Positions 17,858-26,941 of a stretch of 64,000 bases of DNA are shown here, piece after piece. Source of the DNA: VFJJ01 sp031362415 (lineage in GTDB: Bacteria > Actinomycetota > Acidimicrobiia > IMCC26256 > VFJJ01); assembly GCA_031362415.1 (NCBI GenBank), contig JANLSK010000040.1, positions 1 to 64,000 on the forward strand. Direction: 5' to 3'. Within the stretch, counting starts at the first letter, position 1, and each line of letters begins with the position of its first letter. The notes under the pieces are model-generated. The model searched no databases. It saw nothing but the letters and a program-made list of their open reading frames with translations, and was not told the DNA's origin. The translations under genes and the position numbers were made by a program.

Positions 17858-19920
17858 TCGAACGCGTCGTCGTCGGGAGCCGAGCCTGGTTCTGTCTCGG
17901 GCAGCACCACCGTGGGGCCGTCGGGGCTCCCAGCAGTTGTCAGTGCCATGAGCAAGCCTACCAATCGATCGATGGCCTCATCGGCGGCCGGCCACTCCCC
18001 GTTGGAACGGGCTCGTACGTAGTCGTCGAGCGCGAGCTTCAGAGGTGTCACGCGTTCATCGGCAGCTCGTTCGAGAACCCTGAGCATGCGCTGCGATGCC
18101 GCCTCGGCCAGGCTCCCGAGCGTCTGGGTCACGTACGTGGCCGCCGCGTGCTGGTCGTCGGGCCCGGCCTGACGCGATCGGCTCAAGCGGGCCCTGGCAT
18201 CGGCGAAGGGGCTGGCACGCCGTTTCCGCGCAACCAGATCGTCGGGATCGTCGTCGACCTCGCCGGCTCCGCCTCCTCCCCCGGCGTCGCCGAAGGCACG
18301 GTCGTCGATCATCGGCTCCTCGACGGCGATCCGGTTGAGCGTGGCCGCAGCCTCGTCGGTCAAGGAATCGAGCGCGTCGTTGAGTGTGGTCGACACCATG
18401 AGGATCTCGAGGATCTCGGTGCACACGGGGTCGGCGAACAGGTCGGGTTCGAGACGATGAGCCACGAGCGCAGGGAAGTGGACGGCCGCTCGCAGCGCCT
18501 CCACCTCGACCCGATCGGGTGGCCGGCGCCGAAGCCGGGGGGGCTGCTCAGGCCCGCGCTGGTGCGCCGGCGATCGCCGGTCGCGATCGCCGGGACCGGT
18601 CGGCGGTTGCGCCCGAAGCTCGCCGCTCACGTACCTGTCGACGAGGCGACGGAGGTCGTCGGGATCGTCGAATCGGAGACGGGTGAGCTCGCGCCACAGG
18701 TCGGAGACGTACTGCACCCGGACATCGCGTGACGGATGGCTGGCCAGGGCCTGGGCCACGGCGTGCTGGGCCCGGACGCACGACTCGGTGTCGGAGAGAT
18801 CGGTGCCGGCCACGATCCGGTTGATCCGGAACTCGAGGAAGGGGCGGGCTTTGTCGACGGCCTCCACCAGCGATGCCGGCGCGTCCTTCCAGACCTCGGC
18901 CGGATCACGCCCGGCCGGCAGGGCGGCCACCTTCAGCCGCACCTCGTACTGCTGCTCCCATCGGTAGAAGCGCTCGGCCGCGGCCTGGCCGGCGGCATCG
19001 GCGTCGTAGGCCACGACGATGGTGCGAGCGAAGTTCTTCAAGGTCGTGAAGTGCTCGTCGGCCAGGGCCGTGCCGCAGGTGGCCACGGCGCGGTTGGCTC
19101 CGGCCAGCGCACAGGCCATCACGTCGGTGTAACCCTCGCAGACGATCACCTCGCCCTTGGCCACGATGTCGGCTCTCGACCAGTTGAGCCCGTAGAGCAC
19201 CTGGCTCTTGCGGTACAGCGGCGTCTCGGAGGTGTTGCGGTACTTGGGTCCGTCGCCCACGAGGTCGCGCCCACCGAAGCCGATTGGCTCACCACGCACG
19301 TCGAAGATCGGGAACATGAGGCGGTGCCGGAAGAAGTCCTGGAGCTTGTTGGCCTTGTTCACGAAGGCCAGGCCCACGGTGACGATGTCCTCACGGGAGA
19401 ATCGCTGCTGCTGAAGATGGTGCGAGAGCTGGTCCCAGTCGTCGGGGGCGTACCCGAGCGAGAACCGACGGGCCGCGGCGCCGTCGAAACCCCTGGTGCG
19501 GAGATGGTCGCGAGCAAGCCTGGCCGCAGGGGCCTGGAGCAGGCGCTCGGCGTAGAACTCGACGGCAGCCTTGTTCACCGCGACGAGCCGATCGCGCCGT
19601 TGGCGGTCTTTCGAGACGGCGGCATCGTCGTAGCGGAGCTGGATGTGGTAGCGGGCGGCGAGGCGCTCGACCGCCTCGGTGAAGTCGAGGCCATCGAGCT
19701 CGCGCACGAACTTGATGGCGTCGCCGCCGCGATGACAGCCGAAGCAGTACCAGAGGCCGTTCTCGGGGCTCACGGAGAACGACGGGGTGCGCTCACCGTG
19801 GAACGGGCACAGGCCGCCGTACCTTCGGCCCTGGGGCTTCAACGCGACCCGCTCGCCCACCACCTCGACGATGTTGGCCTCGGTGCGGACCCGTTCGACG
19901 TCCTCGTCGAGGATGCCCAT
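17854..19920 (-). CDS. dnaG: DNA primase
   Basis: A 688-aa primase that makes RNA primers at the replication fork. The N-terminal zinc ribbon is CPFHGERTPSFSVS...CFGCHRGG (about 38-65). The TOPRIM core has EGYTDVMACALAGA and VAYDADAAGQAAAERF, giving the catalytic Glu and the metal-binding DxD. The C-terminal region is divergent and Asp/Gly-rich, as is usual for the DnaB-binding domain. ATG at 19920 is preceded by a very strong GAGGAGGA; the longer frame to 20025 is rejected. It overlaps rpoD by 4 bp and follows dgt by 43 bp. Confidence 0.96.
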
Positions 19921-19963
19921 GCGCGTCCTCCTCAGCTCGGACAGCTCGGGCGGCGGACCGGTC

Positions 19964-21217
19964 TCACCACGGTGGTGCGTCGACACCCCGGGGCAGACGC
20001 TCCCGGTCCCAGCCGAGGAGCGCAACCGCGCTCTGGAAGGCGTAGCGATCGGTCATGCCAGCCACATGGGCGACGGCGGCAGCCTGCGCCGCATCGCTGC
20101 CGGCGAGCAACCCGTCGACCCCAGCCTGCGTGCCCGCGAGACCATCGAGCCCAGCGCGACCGTCGGCGGCCGAGCAACCATCAGCCCGACGGGTACCACC
20201 GACCGCCGACGACGGCAGCAGGTTGGGCCGATCGGCGTAGTGCTCGACCAGGGCCCGCAGCACGGGAATGACCGCATCGGCCTGGGCCTGCGACGCCGGC
20301 CGGAGATAGATCCAGCGGTAGTTGAACGCTCGCAGCGCAGCGAGCGCCTCGGCCGCCTGGGGCTCGAGCCCGACCCGCCCCGAGGCCGCACTCGAGCGCA
20401 CCAGCGCGCCCACGAAGCTCCGCAACATCGCGCTGCGGGTCGAGCCGCACGTGGCCACCACGACCTCAGGCAGCGACGATGGAGAGACGATGCCGGCGAA
20501 CACGGCATCCTCCAGATCGTGACAGCAGTAGGCGATCCGGTCGGCCCAGCTCACCACCTCACCCTCGGGCGTGACGGGCGCCGGGCGCGACCAGGAATGG
20601 TTGCGGATTCCGTCGAGCGTCTCGGCACACAGGTTGAGGGGGGCCAGGGTGACGTCGGCGCCCCACACCGCATGGTCGTAGCCGCCAGCCACGTAGGGCG
20701 AGAGGGCGTCCTCGCTGGCATGGCCACCGGGCCCGTGACCGCAGTCGTGGCCCAGGGCGATGGCCTCGGTGAGCGCCACGTTGAGGCGCAGGGCCCGGGC
20801 GACGGCCGTGGCCACCTGGGCCACCTCGACAGCGTGGGTGAGCCGCGTCCGCTGATGATCGGCGGGGAAGACGAACACCTGGGTCTTGCCGGCCAGGCGA
20901 CGGAACGCCGGCGCGTGCAGGATGCGGTCGCGATCACGCTCGAAGCACGTGCGGAGCTCGTCGGGCTCCTCGGACACCGCTCGGTGACCGGCTCCGGCCG
21001 AACGGGTCGCGCCCGGTGCGAGCTCACGATCTTCGTGCTGCTCCCGCTCGATCCGACCGAACGGGACCACGTGGCCGACGAGACCGCGGGAATCGGCGTG
21101 GGCCATACGCAGGGCCGCCGCCGCAGCTGCATCGACCTCGAGCGCGGGCTCGAAACCGTCCATCGTCGACGCCCATCTCAGGCCCCGATCGCCCTCCTCG
21201 GCACGTCCTCGCCCCAT
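19964..21217 (-). CDS. dgt: dGTP triphosphohydrolase-like (dNTPase)
   Basis: A 417-aa HD-domain protein hydrolysing dNTPs to nucleoside and triphosphate. The motif set is TRLTHAVEVAQVATAVAR, then HDCGHGPGGHASEDAL (HD and H..E), then SWADRIAYCCHDLEDA. It matches the actinobacterial deoxyguanosinetriphosphate triphosphohydrolase-like proteins. The C-terminal ~110 residues are Ala/Gly-rich and more divergent. ATG at 21217 is chosen because a TACCTT box lies 6 nt upstream; an ATG five codons earlier is also in frame. It heads the dgt-dnaG-rpoD operon. Confidence 0.92.
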   Translation of the reverse strand: MGRGRAEEGDRGLRWASTMDGFEPALEVDAAAAAALRMAHADSRGLVGHVVPFGRIEREQHEDRELAPGATRSAGAGHRAVSEEPDELRTCFERDRDRILHAPAFRRLAGKTQVFVFPADHQRTRLTHAVEVAQVATAVARALRLNVALTEAIALGHDCGHGPGGHASEDALSPYVAGGYDHAVWGADVTLAPLNLCAETLDGIRNHSWSRPAPVTPEGEVVSWADRIAYCCHDLEDAVFAGIVSPSSLPEVVVATCGSTRSAMLRSFVGALVRSSAASGRVGLEPQAAEALAALRAFNYRWIYLRPASQAQADAVIPVLRALVEHYADRPNLLPSSAVGGTRRADGCSAADGRAGLDGLAGTQAGVDGLLAGSDAAQAAAVAHVAGMTDRYAFQSAVALLGWDRERLPRGVDAPPW

Positions 21218-21223
21218 GGGGCG

Positions 21224-21229
21224 AAGGTA
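21224..21229 (-). promoter_or_regulatory. Leaderless-type -10 box for dgt
   Basis: TACCTT on the minus strand, 6 nt before the ATG at 21217, with no Shine-Dalgarno sequence. Confidence 0.4.
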
Positions 21230-21386
21230 CACCGCCGATACGACAGCGCCCGCCTCGTCATCAACGAGCGAGGAGGCCCCCGACCCACCTCGACGCGACC
21301 GATGAGGGTCCGGTGGCCCCAGCGGCTCTGGCGGGACGCCGGCAGGTCAGAACGCCGGCGGTCGGGACGCCGGCAGCTTCGATGCC

Positions 21387-21593
21387 TCAGGCCGCCGCGG
21401 TCTCCACGAGATGCCCGTTGCGGATGAGCCAGCGCCGCACGGCCATGACGTCGTCTTCCCGGTAGCGCCGGTGACCACCGAGGGTCCGGACCGTGACGAG
21501 TCGGCCCGACGTGGCCAAGCGACGCAGCGACGCCAGGGAGACCCCGAGCGCCTCGGCGGCTTCCGCGGGTCGCAGCATGCGGTTCGTTTCCAT
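21387..21593 (-). CDS. BldC-like MerR-type DNA-binding protein
   Basis: A 68-aa one-domain protein consisting almost only of a MerR-like winged helix: LRPAEAAEALGVSLASLRRL followed by the wing RTLGGHRRYREDDV. Length, the TLGGHRRYRE block and the lack of an effector domain match BldC, the actinobacterial developmental regulator that binds direct repeats cooperatively. ATG at 21593 has a perfect AGGAGG 8 nt upstream. It is not close to any obvious target. Excisionases share this fold, but no phage or integrase gene is nearby. Confidence 0.8.
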   Translation of the reverse strand: METNRMLRPAEAAEALGVSLASLRRLATSGRLVTVRTLGGHRRYREDDVMAVRRWLIRNGHLVETAAA

Positions 21594-21930
21594 GTGCCGT
21601 CCTCCTTGTTCATTGGATCGCCGCAGTCCCGGGGTGGAGCTGTGGCGCCCTACGACGTTGTGTCGCCTACGGCATCCCGATGATCGGATGACGAGGCGCA
21701 TCGGGCAATAGGTCGCCGGACTCATTGTGACTCTCCGTGGTCAACGTTGTCGATGTGCCAAACACCCTAGGGGGACGAACCGCCCGAAAATCGTCGGGCA
21801 GCGTTACGGAACGCCGAGCAATACCGGAAATTCGCATCGATCGAGTTCAGGTTTCCCGGCCGGCGTTCAGCACGAATCGCCACGGAGCGTTGCGAGACAA
21901 CCGCTCGATCGACGCCGCCGATCCCTCGCT
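21594..21930. other. Intergenic region upstream of the bldC-like gene
   Basis: 337 bp with no credible ORF. It holds the promoter of the bldC-like gene, but no clear -35/-10 pair. A 6-bp inverted repeat, GCCCGA-N6-TCGGGC (21782-21799), could be an operator or a weak terminator for the operon ending at 21931; it has no U-tract. Confidence 0.4.
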
Positions 21931-22623
21931 TCAGTCGCCCAGGCCGGCCAGGAACGCGCAGATCGTCCCGTTCACCTCGTCGGCCCGGTCCTCGTGGACG
22001 GCGTGGCCCGCGCCGTCGAGCACCTCGAGCCGGGACCCGGGGATCTTGGCCGCCAACACCTGCACGCCGGGAAGGAAACGGGGGTCCTCCCCGCCCACGA
22101 GCAGGAGCACGGGGACATCGATCTCGCCCAGCCGGCTGATCACGAGATCGTCGTGCATGTGCGCCAGACGGGCGACGGGGCCGGGGAGGCCGATCCGGGC
22201 CACGAGTCGGTCCATCGACCCGTTCCACTTCGCCCGGGCGTCGGGATCGCGAAACCCCGGGCCCGCGGCCACGAGCACCAGCCCCCGTACCCGCCCCGGC
22301 TGGGTGATTGCCAGCGTCAACGAGAGATAGCCGCCGAGGGAATGCCCGACGAGCACCGGCCGGGGCCCATCGGACCGGGTCGCGACCTCCACGAGCCCGG
22401 CGAGGTCGGCAACGGCGATCTCGCGGGAGTAGGCCGAGTCCTCGTCGGGACGGGGCGACGCGCCATGGCCCCGCAGGTCGTAGGCCACGCACTCGTGGCC
22501 GGCCGCGGCGATCGGACCCACCTGGTTGCGCCAGACCGTGTGCGTGTCGCCGATCCCGTGCGAGAAGATCACCGCCGGGCCTGAGCCGGTGCGCTCGACG
22601 TTCACGCCGGCCCCGCTGGTCAT
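21931..22623 (-). CDS. Alpha/beta hydrolase
   Basis: A 230-aa alpha/beta-fold hydrolase. It has the oxyanion motif FSHGIGDTHTVW, the nucleophile elbow GHSLGG (Ser about 94), an Asp in LLVGGEDPRF and a late His in LDGAGHAVHED. Substrate unknown; peroxidase-like, esterase and enol-lactonase members share this form. It starts 4 bp after the glyS stop, so it is very probably translated from the same mRNA. Confidence 0.85.
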   Translation of the reverse strand: MTSGAGVNVERTGSGPAVIFSHGIGDTHTVWRNQVGPIAAAGHECVAYDLRGHGASPRPDEDSAYSREIAVADLAGLVEVATRSDGPRPVLVGHSLGGYLSLTLAITQPGRVRGLVLVAAGPGFRDPDARAKWNGSMDRLVARIGLPGPVARLAHMHDDLVISRLGEIDVPVLLLVGGEDPRFLPGVQVLAAKIPGSRLEVLDGAGHAVHEDRADEVNGTICAFLAGLGD

Positions 22624-22627
22624 CGGC

Positions 22628-23938
22628 TCAGACGCCAGGAAGACGATCGGCGAGGTAGCCGAGGAGCCGATCGAGCGACACCCGGTCCTGGAGCATCGTG
22701 TCGCGATCGCGCACGGTCACCGCTCGATCGTCGATGGTCTCGAAGTCGACGGTTACACACGCCGGCGTCCCCACCTCGTCCTGGCGGCGATAGCGACGGC
22801 CGATCGAGCCAGCCTCGTCGTAGTCGACGAAGTAACGCGACCGCACGAGGTCGCGCACCTCCCGGGCCGTCGGGGAGAGCCGTTCGTTCTTCGACAGCGG
22901 CAGGACGGCCACCTTCACCGGGGCCAAGCGGGGATCGAGGCGCAGCACCGACCGGGTCTCGCCTTTGACCTCTTCCTCCTCGTAGGCGTCGAGGAGGAAG
23001 GCCAGCGTGGCCCGATCGGCGCCCGCCGCCGGCTCGATGACGTGGGGGACGTAGCGGGAGTTGGTTTCCTGGTCGAAGTACGACAGGTCCTGCCCGCTGA
23101 AGGTGGCGTGCTGGGTGAGGTCGTAGCTCGTGCGGTTGGCGATGCCCTCGAGCTCGCCCCAGCCCCACGGGTACTCGTACTCCACGTCGGCGGTACCGGT
23201 GGAGTAGTGCGAGAGCTCGTCGGTGTCGTGCTGGCGCAGCCGCAGGCGCTCGGCGGCGATGCCGAGATCCTGATACCAGGAGAACCTCGTGGCGCACCAG
23301 TACTCGAACCAGGTGGCACCCTGGTCGGGCGGCACGAAGAACTCCATCTCCATCTGCTCGAACTCGCGGGTTCGGAAGATGAAGTTGCCCGGCGTGATCT
23401 CGTTGCGGAACGACTTGCCGATCTGGGCGATGCCGAACGGCGGCTTCTTGCGCGACGTCGTCTGCACGTTGGCGAAGTTCACGAAGATGCCCTGGGCCGT
23501 CTCGGGCCGGAGGTAGGCCACGGCGGCTTCGTCTTCCACCGGGCCGACGAAGGTCTTGAACATCAAGTTGAACGGGCGGGCGTCGGTGAACGCGCACACC
23601 TTGCCGTCACGAGGGCAGTCGCGGGTCTCGAGCTGATCCTGACGGAACCGGCGCTGGCACACCGTGCAGTCGACGAGCGGATCGGTGAACGTGGCCAGGT
23701 GGCCGCTGGCCTCCCACACCCGCGGCGCCATGAGGATGGCCGAGTCGAGACCGACGACGTCGTCGCGATCGTGGACCATGGCCTTCCACCAGGCGTTCTT
23801 CACGTTGCGCTTGAGCTCGACGCCGAGCGGTCCGTAGTCCCAGGTCGAGCGGAACCCCCCGTAGATCTCGCTCGACGGGAACACGAAGCCCCGCCGCTTG
23901 GCCAGGTTGACGATACGGTCGAGATCGGGGGAAGGCAT
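22628..23938 (-). CDS. glyS: Glycyl-tRNA synthetase, single-chain class II
   Basis: A 436-aa alpha2-type GlyRS charging tRNA-Gly. Motif 1 and the family start MPSPDLDRIVNLAKRRGFVF are followed by GGFRSTWDYGPLG, the zinc-like C-x2-C (CTVC ... RDCPRDG), RPETAQGIF (motif 2 neighbourhood), GIAQIGKSFRNEITPGNF, and the C-terminal anticodon-binding segment VKVAVLPLSKNERL. ATG at 23938 is the conserved start; a TACCAT box sits 8 nt upstream. Confidence 0.96.
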   Translation of the reverse strand: MPSPDLDRIVNLAKRRGFVFPSSEIYGGFRSTWDYGPLGVELKRNVKNAWWKAMVHDRDDVVGLDSAILMAPRVWEASGHLATFTDPLVDCTVCQRRFRQDQLETRDCPRDGKVCAFTDARPFNLMFKTFVGPVEDEAAVAYLRPETAQGIFVNFANVQTTSRKKPPFGIAQIGKSFRNEITPGNFIFRTREFEQMEMEFFVPPDQGATWFEYWCATRFSWYQDLGIAAERLRLRQHDTDELSHYSTGTADVEYEYPWGWGELEGIANRTSYDLTQHATFSGQDLSYFDQETNSRYVPHVIEPAAGADRATLAFLLDAYEEEEVKGETRSVLRLDPRLAPVKVAVLPLSKNERLSPTAREVRDLVRSRYFVDYDEAGSIGRRYRRQDEVGTPACVTVDFETIDDRAVTVRDRDTMLQDRVSLDRLLGYLADRLPGV

Positions 23939-23946
23939 GGGGCGGG

Positions 23947-23952
23947 ATGGTA
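23947..23952 (-). promoter_or_regulatory. Leaderless-type -10 box for glyS
   Basis: TACCAT on the minus strand, 8 nt before the ATG at 23938, with no Shine-Dalgarno. It faces a similar box for the divergent GNAT gene, so 55 bp hold both promoters. Confidence 0.45.
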
Positions 23953-23981
23953 CTTGGGTCGTCTCGCCGAGCCCGCTCTCG

Positions 23982-23987
23982 TAACCT
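23982..23987 (+). promoter_or_regulatory. Leaderless-type -10 box for GNAT gene
   Basis: TAACCT ends 6 nt before the ATG at 23994; no Shine-Dalgarno. Confidence 0.4.
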
Positions 23988-23993
23988 GGCCCG

Positions 23994-24524
23994 ATGGTCG
24001 AGCCGGTGCCGAACGAGCTGCAGGTACGTGACGGTCGTCCCGACGAGATCGCCGACCTGGTTGAGATCATGCTGGCCGGCTATGCCGAGCACGAGGCCCG
24101 GTTCCCACCCGAGCACTGGGCGGCGTACACGACCGACATCGCAGCCGCGGCCGACCGGCTCCACGAGAGCGAGCTCATCGTGGCCGAGCGCCTGGGCCCC
24201 GATGGAGGCCAGCGGCTCGGTGTGGTCACGTACTTCCCGGCGTACCGTCATTCCGGGCTGGGAGTCGATGTGGCCGATGCGCCCGTCCCCGGATTCCGGT
24301 TGCTGGCGGTCACACCCCAGGGTCGGGGTCACGGCGTGGGCCAGCTTCTGGTGGAGGAATGCCTCCGACGAGCCCGAGCCCAGGGTGCCTCGGAGCTCAT
24401 GTTGCACACGGCCACGTTCATGGCCGCGGCCGTCAGGCTCTACGAGCGACTCGGGTTCGTGCGGACGCTGGCCCAGGGCGACGATCCCGAGCGGCAGCTC
24501 CTCGAGTACCGCATGACCCTGTAG
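23994..24524 (+). CDS. GNAT family N-acetyltransferase
   Basis: A 176-aa GCN5-related acetyltransferase. The acetyl-CoA motif A is LLAVTPQGRGHGVGQLLVEECLRRA (R/Q-x-x-G-x-G/A form, about 103-127), followed by the motif-B region LMLHTATFMAAAVRLYERLGFVR. Substrate unknown; small molecule or protein N-terminus are both possible. It is divergent from glyS and convergent with the rhomboid gene. Confidence 0.85.
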   Translation: MVEPVPNELQVRDGRPDEIADLVEIMLAGYAEHEARFPPEHWAAYTTDIAAAADRLHESELIVAERLGPDGGQRLGVVTYFPAYRHSGLGVDVADAPVPGFRLLAVTPQGRGHGVGQLLVEECLRRARAQGASELMLHTATFMAAAVRLYERLGFVRTLAQGDDPERQLLEYRMTL

Positions 24525-24540
24525 CCAGGCGTCCGGGACG

Positions 24541-24574
24541 TCCCCACCCAACCTCCAAAGGGGAGGGGGCGGGG
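24541..24574. terminator. Possible bidirectional terminator
   Basis: C-rich arm (24541-24555), AAAG loop and G-rich arm (24560-24574) form an imperfect hairpin between the convergent GNAT and rhomboid genes. No U-tract. Confidence 0.35.
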
Positions 24575-25435
24575 TCAGGTTGCGGCGGATGCGGCGACGA
24601 GGGCGCCGACCACCGAGACGGCAGCGACGGCCAGGCAGGTGAGCAGGCCGACGAGCATGGTCGGGCGCTTCCCGGTCTGACGGCCGACCATCGCACTGGG
24701 ACCGAAGAGACCCACCGCGCACAGGCCGCCGCCGACGAGGCCGCCGATGTGGCCGCCGACGGAGATGCCGGGGATGGTGAACGTCAACAAGAGGTTGATG
24801 GCGATCACGGGCCCTATGCCCGATTGCCAGACGCTCTGGCCGCGAGAGCGCCAGGCCAGGGCCAAGGCGCCGAACAGGCCATACACCGCCCCCGAGGCCC
24901 CGGCGGTGAGGGCGTCGGGGCTGGCCACGAGCGCCCCGCACGAACCGGCCAGCAGGGCCGCCAGATACAGGGCCGAGAACCGGAGCTTGCCCATGCCGCT
25001 CTCGAGGGTTTCACCGATCCGGTACAGCACGAACATGTTGAAGGCCAGGTGGATGAACCCGAAATGCAAGAACCCCGAGGTGAGCAGGCGCCAGTACTCG
25101 TTGTCGATGCTGACGAACGGGCCGTACAGGCCGAGATCGCGCGCCAGCTCGCCTCGGCCTCGGGCGATGTCGCTGCCCATCCCCACACCCACGGCGAACA
25201 CAGCCACGTTGAGGGCGATGATGACGTTGGTGACGGTGAAGCGGGCTCCCGGGCCGGCGCTCGACTGGCCGGGCTTCGGCGGCCGGTAGCGCACGACCGG
25301 GGGGGCGTTGCGCAGGCACTCGAAGCAGTGCGATCCGACCGGCGCGTCGCGCAGGCATTCCGGACAGGCCGGGCGCCCGCACCGGGTGCAGGATCGGCCC
25401 GTCTCGCGATCGGGGTGATGAAAGCAGGTGGCCAC
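24575..25435 (-). CDS. Rhomboid family intramembrane serine protease
   Basis: A 286-aa membrane protein. The N-terminal ~45 residues are a double zinc ribbon (CFHH, CTRCG, CPEC, CFEC) facing the cytosol. Six or seven membrane segments follow, with HFGFIHLAFNMFVLY, the catalytic Ser in GASGAVYGLFGA and the catalytic His in GGHIGGLVGG. It is an active-site-complete rhomboid, which would cleave membrane proteins near the outer face. GTG at 25435 is selected because the zinc ribbon starts directly there and a TACCAT box lies 9 nt upstream. Confidence 0.9.
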   Translation of the reverse strand: MATCFHHPDRETGRSCTRCGRPACPECLRDAPVGSHCFECLRNAPPVVRYRPPKPGQSSAGPGARFTVTNVIIALNVAVFAVGVGMGSDIARGRGELARDLGLYGPFVSIDNEYWRLLTSGFLHFGFIHLAFNMFVLYRIGETLESGMGKLRFSALYLAALLAGSCGALVASPDALTAGASGAVYGLFGALALAWRSRGQSVWQSGIGPVIAINLLLTFTIPGISVGGHIGGLVGGGLCAVGLFGPSAMVGRQTGKRPTMLVGLLTCLAVAAVSVVGALVAASAAT

Positions 25436-25444
25436 GCGCCGCCG

Positions 25445-25450
25445 ATGGTA
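25445..25450 (-). promoter_or_regulatory. Leaderless-type -10 box for rhomboid gene
   Basis: TACCAT on the minus strand, 9 nt before the GTG at 25435, overlapping the last bases before the recO stop. Confidence 0.4.
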
Positions 25451-25455
25451 GAGCG

Positions 25456-26292
25456 CTACCGCTCGAGAGCTTCGGACCGGGACGACCCCACCTCGACCGG
25501 GACCCCGATGCTGGGACGCGGGCCCCCACCGGCATCGTCGTTCCAATGGCCGAGCCGGCCGTGCAGGGATGCGAGCAGCGGCGCCGAGCGCAGTCGACGC
25601 TCGACATGGTGCTCGAGGGCATCGAGCGCGAGCCGCTCGACGTCGCGCACGAGCGGGCTGTCGGGCTCGGCCAGCACGCGCCGGAGATCACCGCCCAGCA
25701 TGCGCTGGACCATCGCCAGCACATCGGGCTCGACTCTCCGGGGGAACGGTCCGGCGCAGGGCTGGCACAGCACCCCGCCAGCCTCCAGATCGAGCGCGTC
25801 GAAGCCCCCGTCGGGCTCGGCCCGTCCGCAGCCGGCGCAGTGCTCGAGCATCGGGTGGAAACCCTCCAGCGAGAGCAGCTTCCAGAAGAACGCCGAAGCG
25901 ACCAGCGGCGCCCGCTGCTCGTCGAGGGTGCGCAGGGCCCGCACCAGCATCTGGTAGAGCGGCTGGTTGGCTGCACGCTCCTGGGCCACCTGGTCGGTGG
26001 CCTCCACCATCGCCAGCGCCGAGGTGAGCGATGCGTAGTCGTCACGCAGATGGCGGAAGGCGTCGACCGTCTCGACCTGGGTGACGACGTCGAGCTCGCG
26101 GCCCTCGTAGCACTGGAACATCACATGCGCCGTGGGCTCCAGGCGCGATCCGAAGCGGCTCCCCGGTTTGCGCACGCCCTTGGCGACGGCCCGGATCTTG
26201 CCTCGGCTCTGGCTCAGGATGTTGACGATGCGGTCGGCCTCTCCGAGCTTGATCGTTCGCAGCACGACCCCTTGGTCGCGATAGAGAGCCAC
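25456..26292 (-). CDS. recO: DNA repair protein RecO
   Basis: A 278-aa RecO, which with RecR loads RecA on SSB-coated DNA. The N-terminal OB fold is YRDQGVVLRTIKLGEADRIVNIL...GKIRAVAKGVRK (about 4-45). A zinc site CAGCGR...CQPCAG lies in the middle of the helical domain. The GTG at 26292 is chosen because the OB fold starts right there and a TACACT box lies 7 nt upstream; the longer frame upstream is the shadow of the neighbouring gene. It is separated from the rhomboid gene by 20 bp. Confidence 0.93.
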   Translation of the reverse strand: MALYRDQGVVLRTIKLGEADRIVNILSQSRGKIRAVAKGVRKPGSRFGSRLEPTAHVMFQCYEGRELDVVTQVETVDAFRHLRDDYASLTSALAMVEATDQVAQERAANQPLYQMLVRALRTLDEQRAPLVASAFFWKLLSLEGFHPMLEHCAGCGRAEPDGGFDALDLEAGGVLCQPCAGPFPRRVEPDVLAMVQRMLGGDLRRVLAEPDSPLVRDVERLALDALEHHVERRLRSAPLLASLHGRLGHWNDDAGGGPRPSIGVPVEVGSSRSEALER

Positions 26293-26299
26293 GTCGGTG

Positions 26300-26305
26300 A
26301 GTGTA
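26300..26305 (-). promoter_or_regulatory. Leaderless-type -10 box for recO
   Basis: TACACT on the minus strand, 7 nt before the GTG at 26292; no Shine-Dalgarno. Confidence 0.4.
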
Positions 26306-26321
26306 GTGACACGCGTGTGGT

Positions 26322-26852
26322 TCAGCCCTCGGCCGAGACCTTCACCAGATCGACCGGTCCCGGCTCCGCAGGCTCCGCGGGCGTGATGTCTGCTCGTGTG
26401 ACGTCGGGCGCGGGCACTCTCAGGCCGGCGACGAGCGGCGCGACGCGGTGGTGGATCCAGAGGCGCTCCGGGCCCATCGACAGTCGCCGCCAGGTGCCGT
26501 CGGCGCTCACCGACAGGGGCGTGGCGCGGGGAAGCCAGGCGCGGACCCGGAGGATCCGTGACGACAGCAGGGGAATGCACGAGAACACCACGATCGCCGA
26601 TCCCGTGACGGCCACGATCCGGTGGCGCATGAGCGTCGAGACAATCACGGCCAACGCCACGCCGGTACCCCCGGCGATGACCGCCACGAGGCCCACGCTG
26701 CCGGGAGCCCGCGTGGCCACGAGGAGCGGGGCGGCGCACAGCCCCCAGAACAGCGGATGGATCCCGGCCTGGGCCTGAAACACGCCCAGGATCGGGTCGC
26801 CCGTCGCCAGCATGGGGGTGATGCCGGCTGCGATGCGTTGCGACCTGGCCAT
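26322..26852 (-). CDS. Small membrane protein of unknown function
   Basis: A 176-aa protein with two or three hydrophobic segments (about 30-48, 52-72 and 80-98), followed by a cytosolic stretch with TWRRLSMGPERLWIHHRVAPLV that resembles bacterial PH-like or YcxB-type domains only loosely. No family recognised. It lies between uppS and recO on the same strand, 29 bp before recO. Confidence 0.55.
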   Translation of the reverse strand: MARSQRIAAGITPMLATGDPILGVFQAQAGIHPLFWGLCAAPLLVATRAPGSVGLVAVIAGGTGVALAVIVSTLMRHRIVAVTGSAIVVFSCIPLLSSRILRVRAWLPRATPLSVSADGTWRRLSMGPERLWIHHRVAPLVAGLRVPAPDVTRADITPAEPAEPGPVDLVKVSAEG

Positions 26853-26905
26853 GGTCTCGTGAGATCGACATCCCGGGCTGAGATCTTGAGGGCCCGGGGG
26901 CGGCT

Positions 26906-26941
26906 GCCGTCAGGAATGCCCTCAGGAATGCCGTCAGGAAT
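26906..26941. repeat. 12-bp tandem repeat, 3 copies
   Basis: Three units GCCgTCAGGAAT (middle unit CC in place of CG). They sit over the uppS 3' end; because the unit is a multiple of three, each copy gives an in-frame TGA on the minus strand. Confidence 0.8.

Noticed and set aside
21387..21593. BldC-like gene as a phage excisionase
   Set aside because: The fold is shared, but length, TLGGHRRYRE and the absence of phage genes favour BldC.
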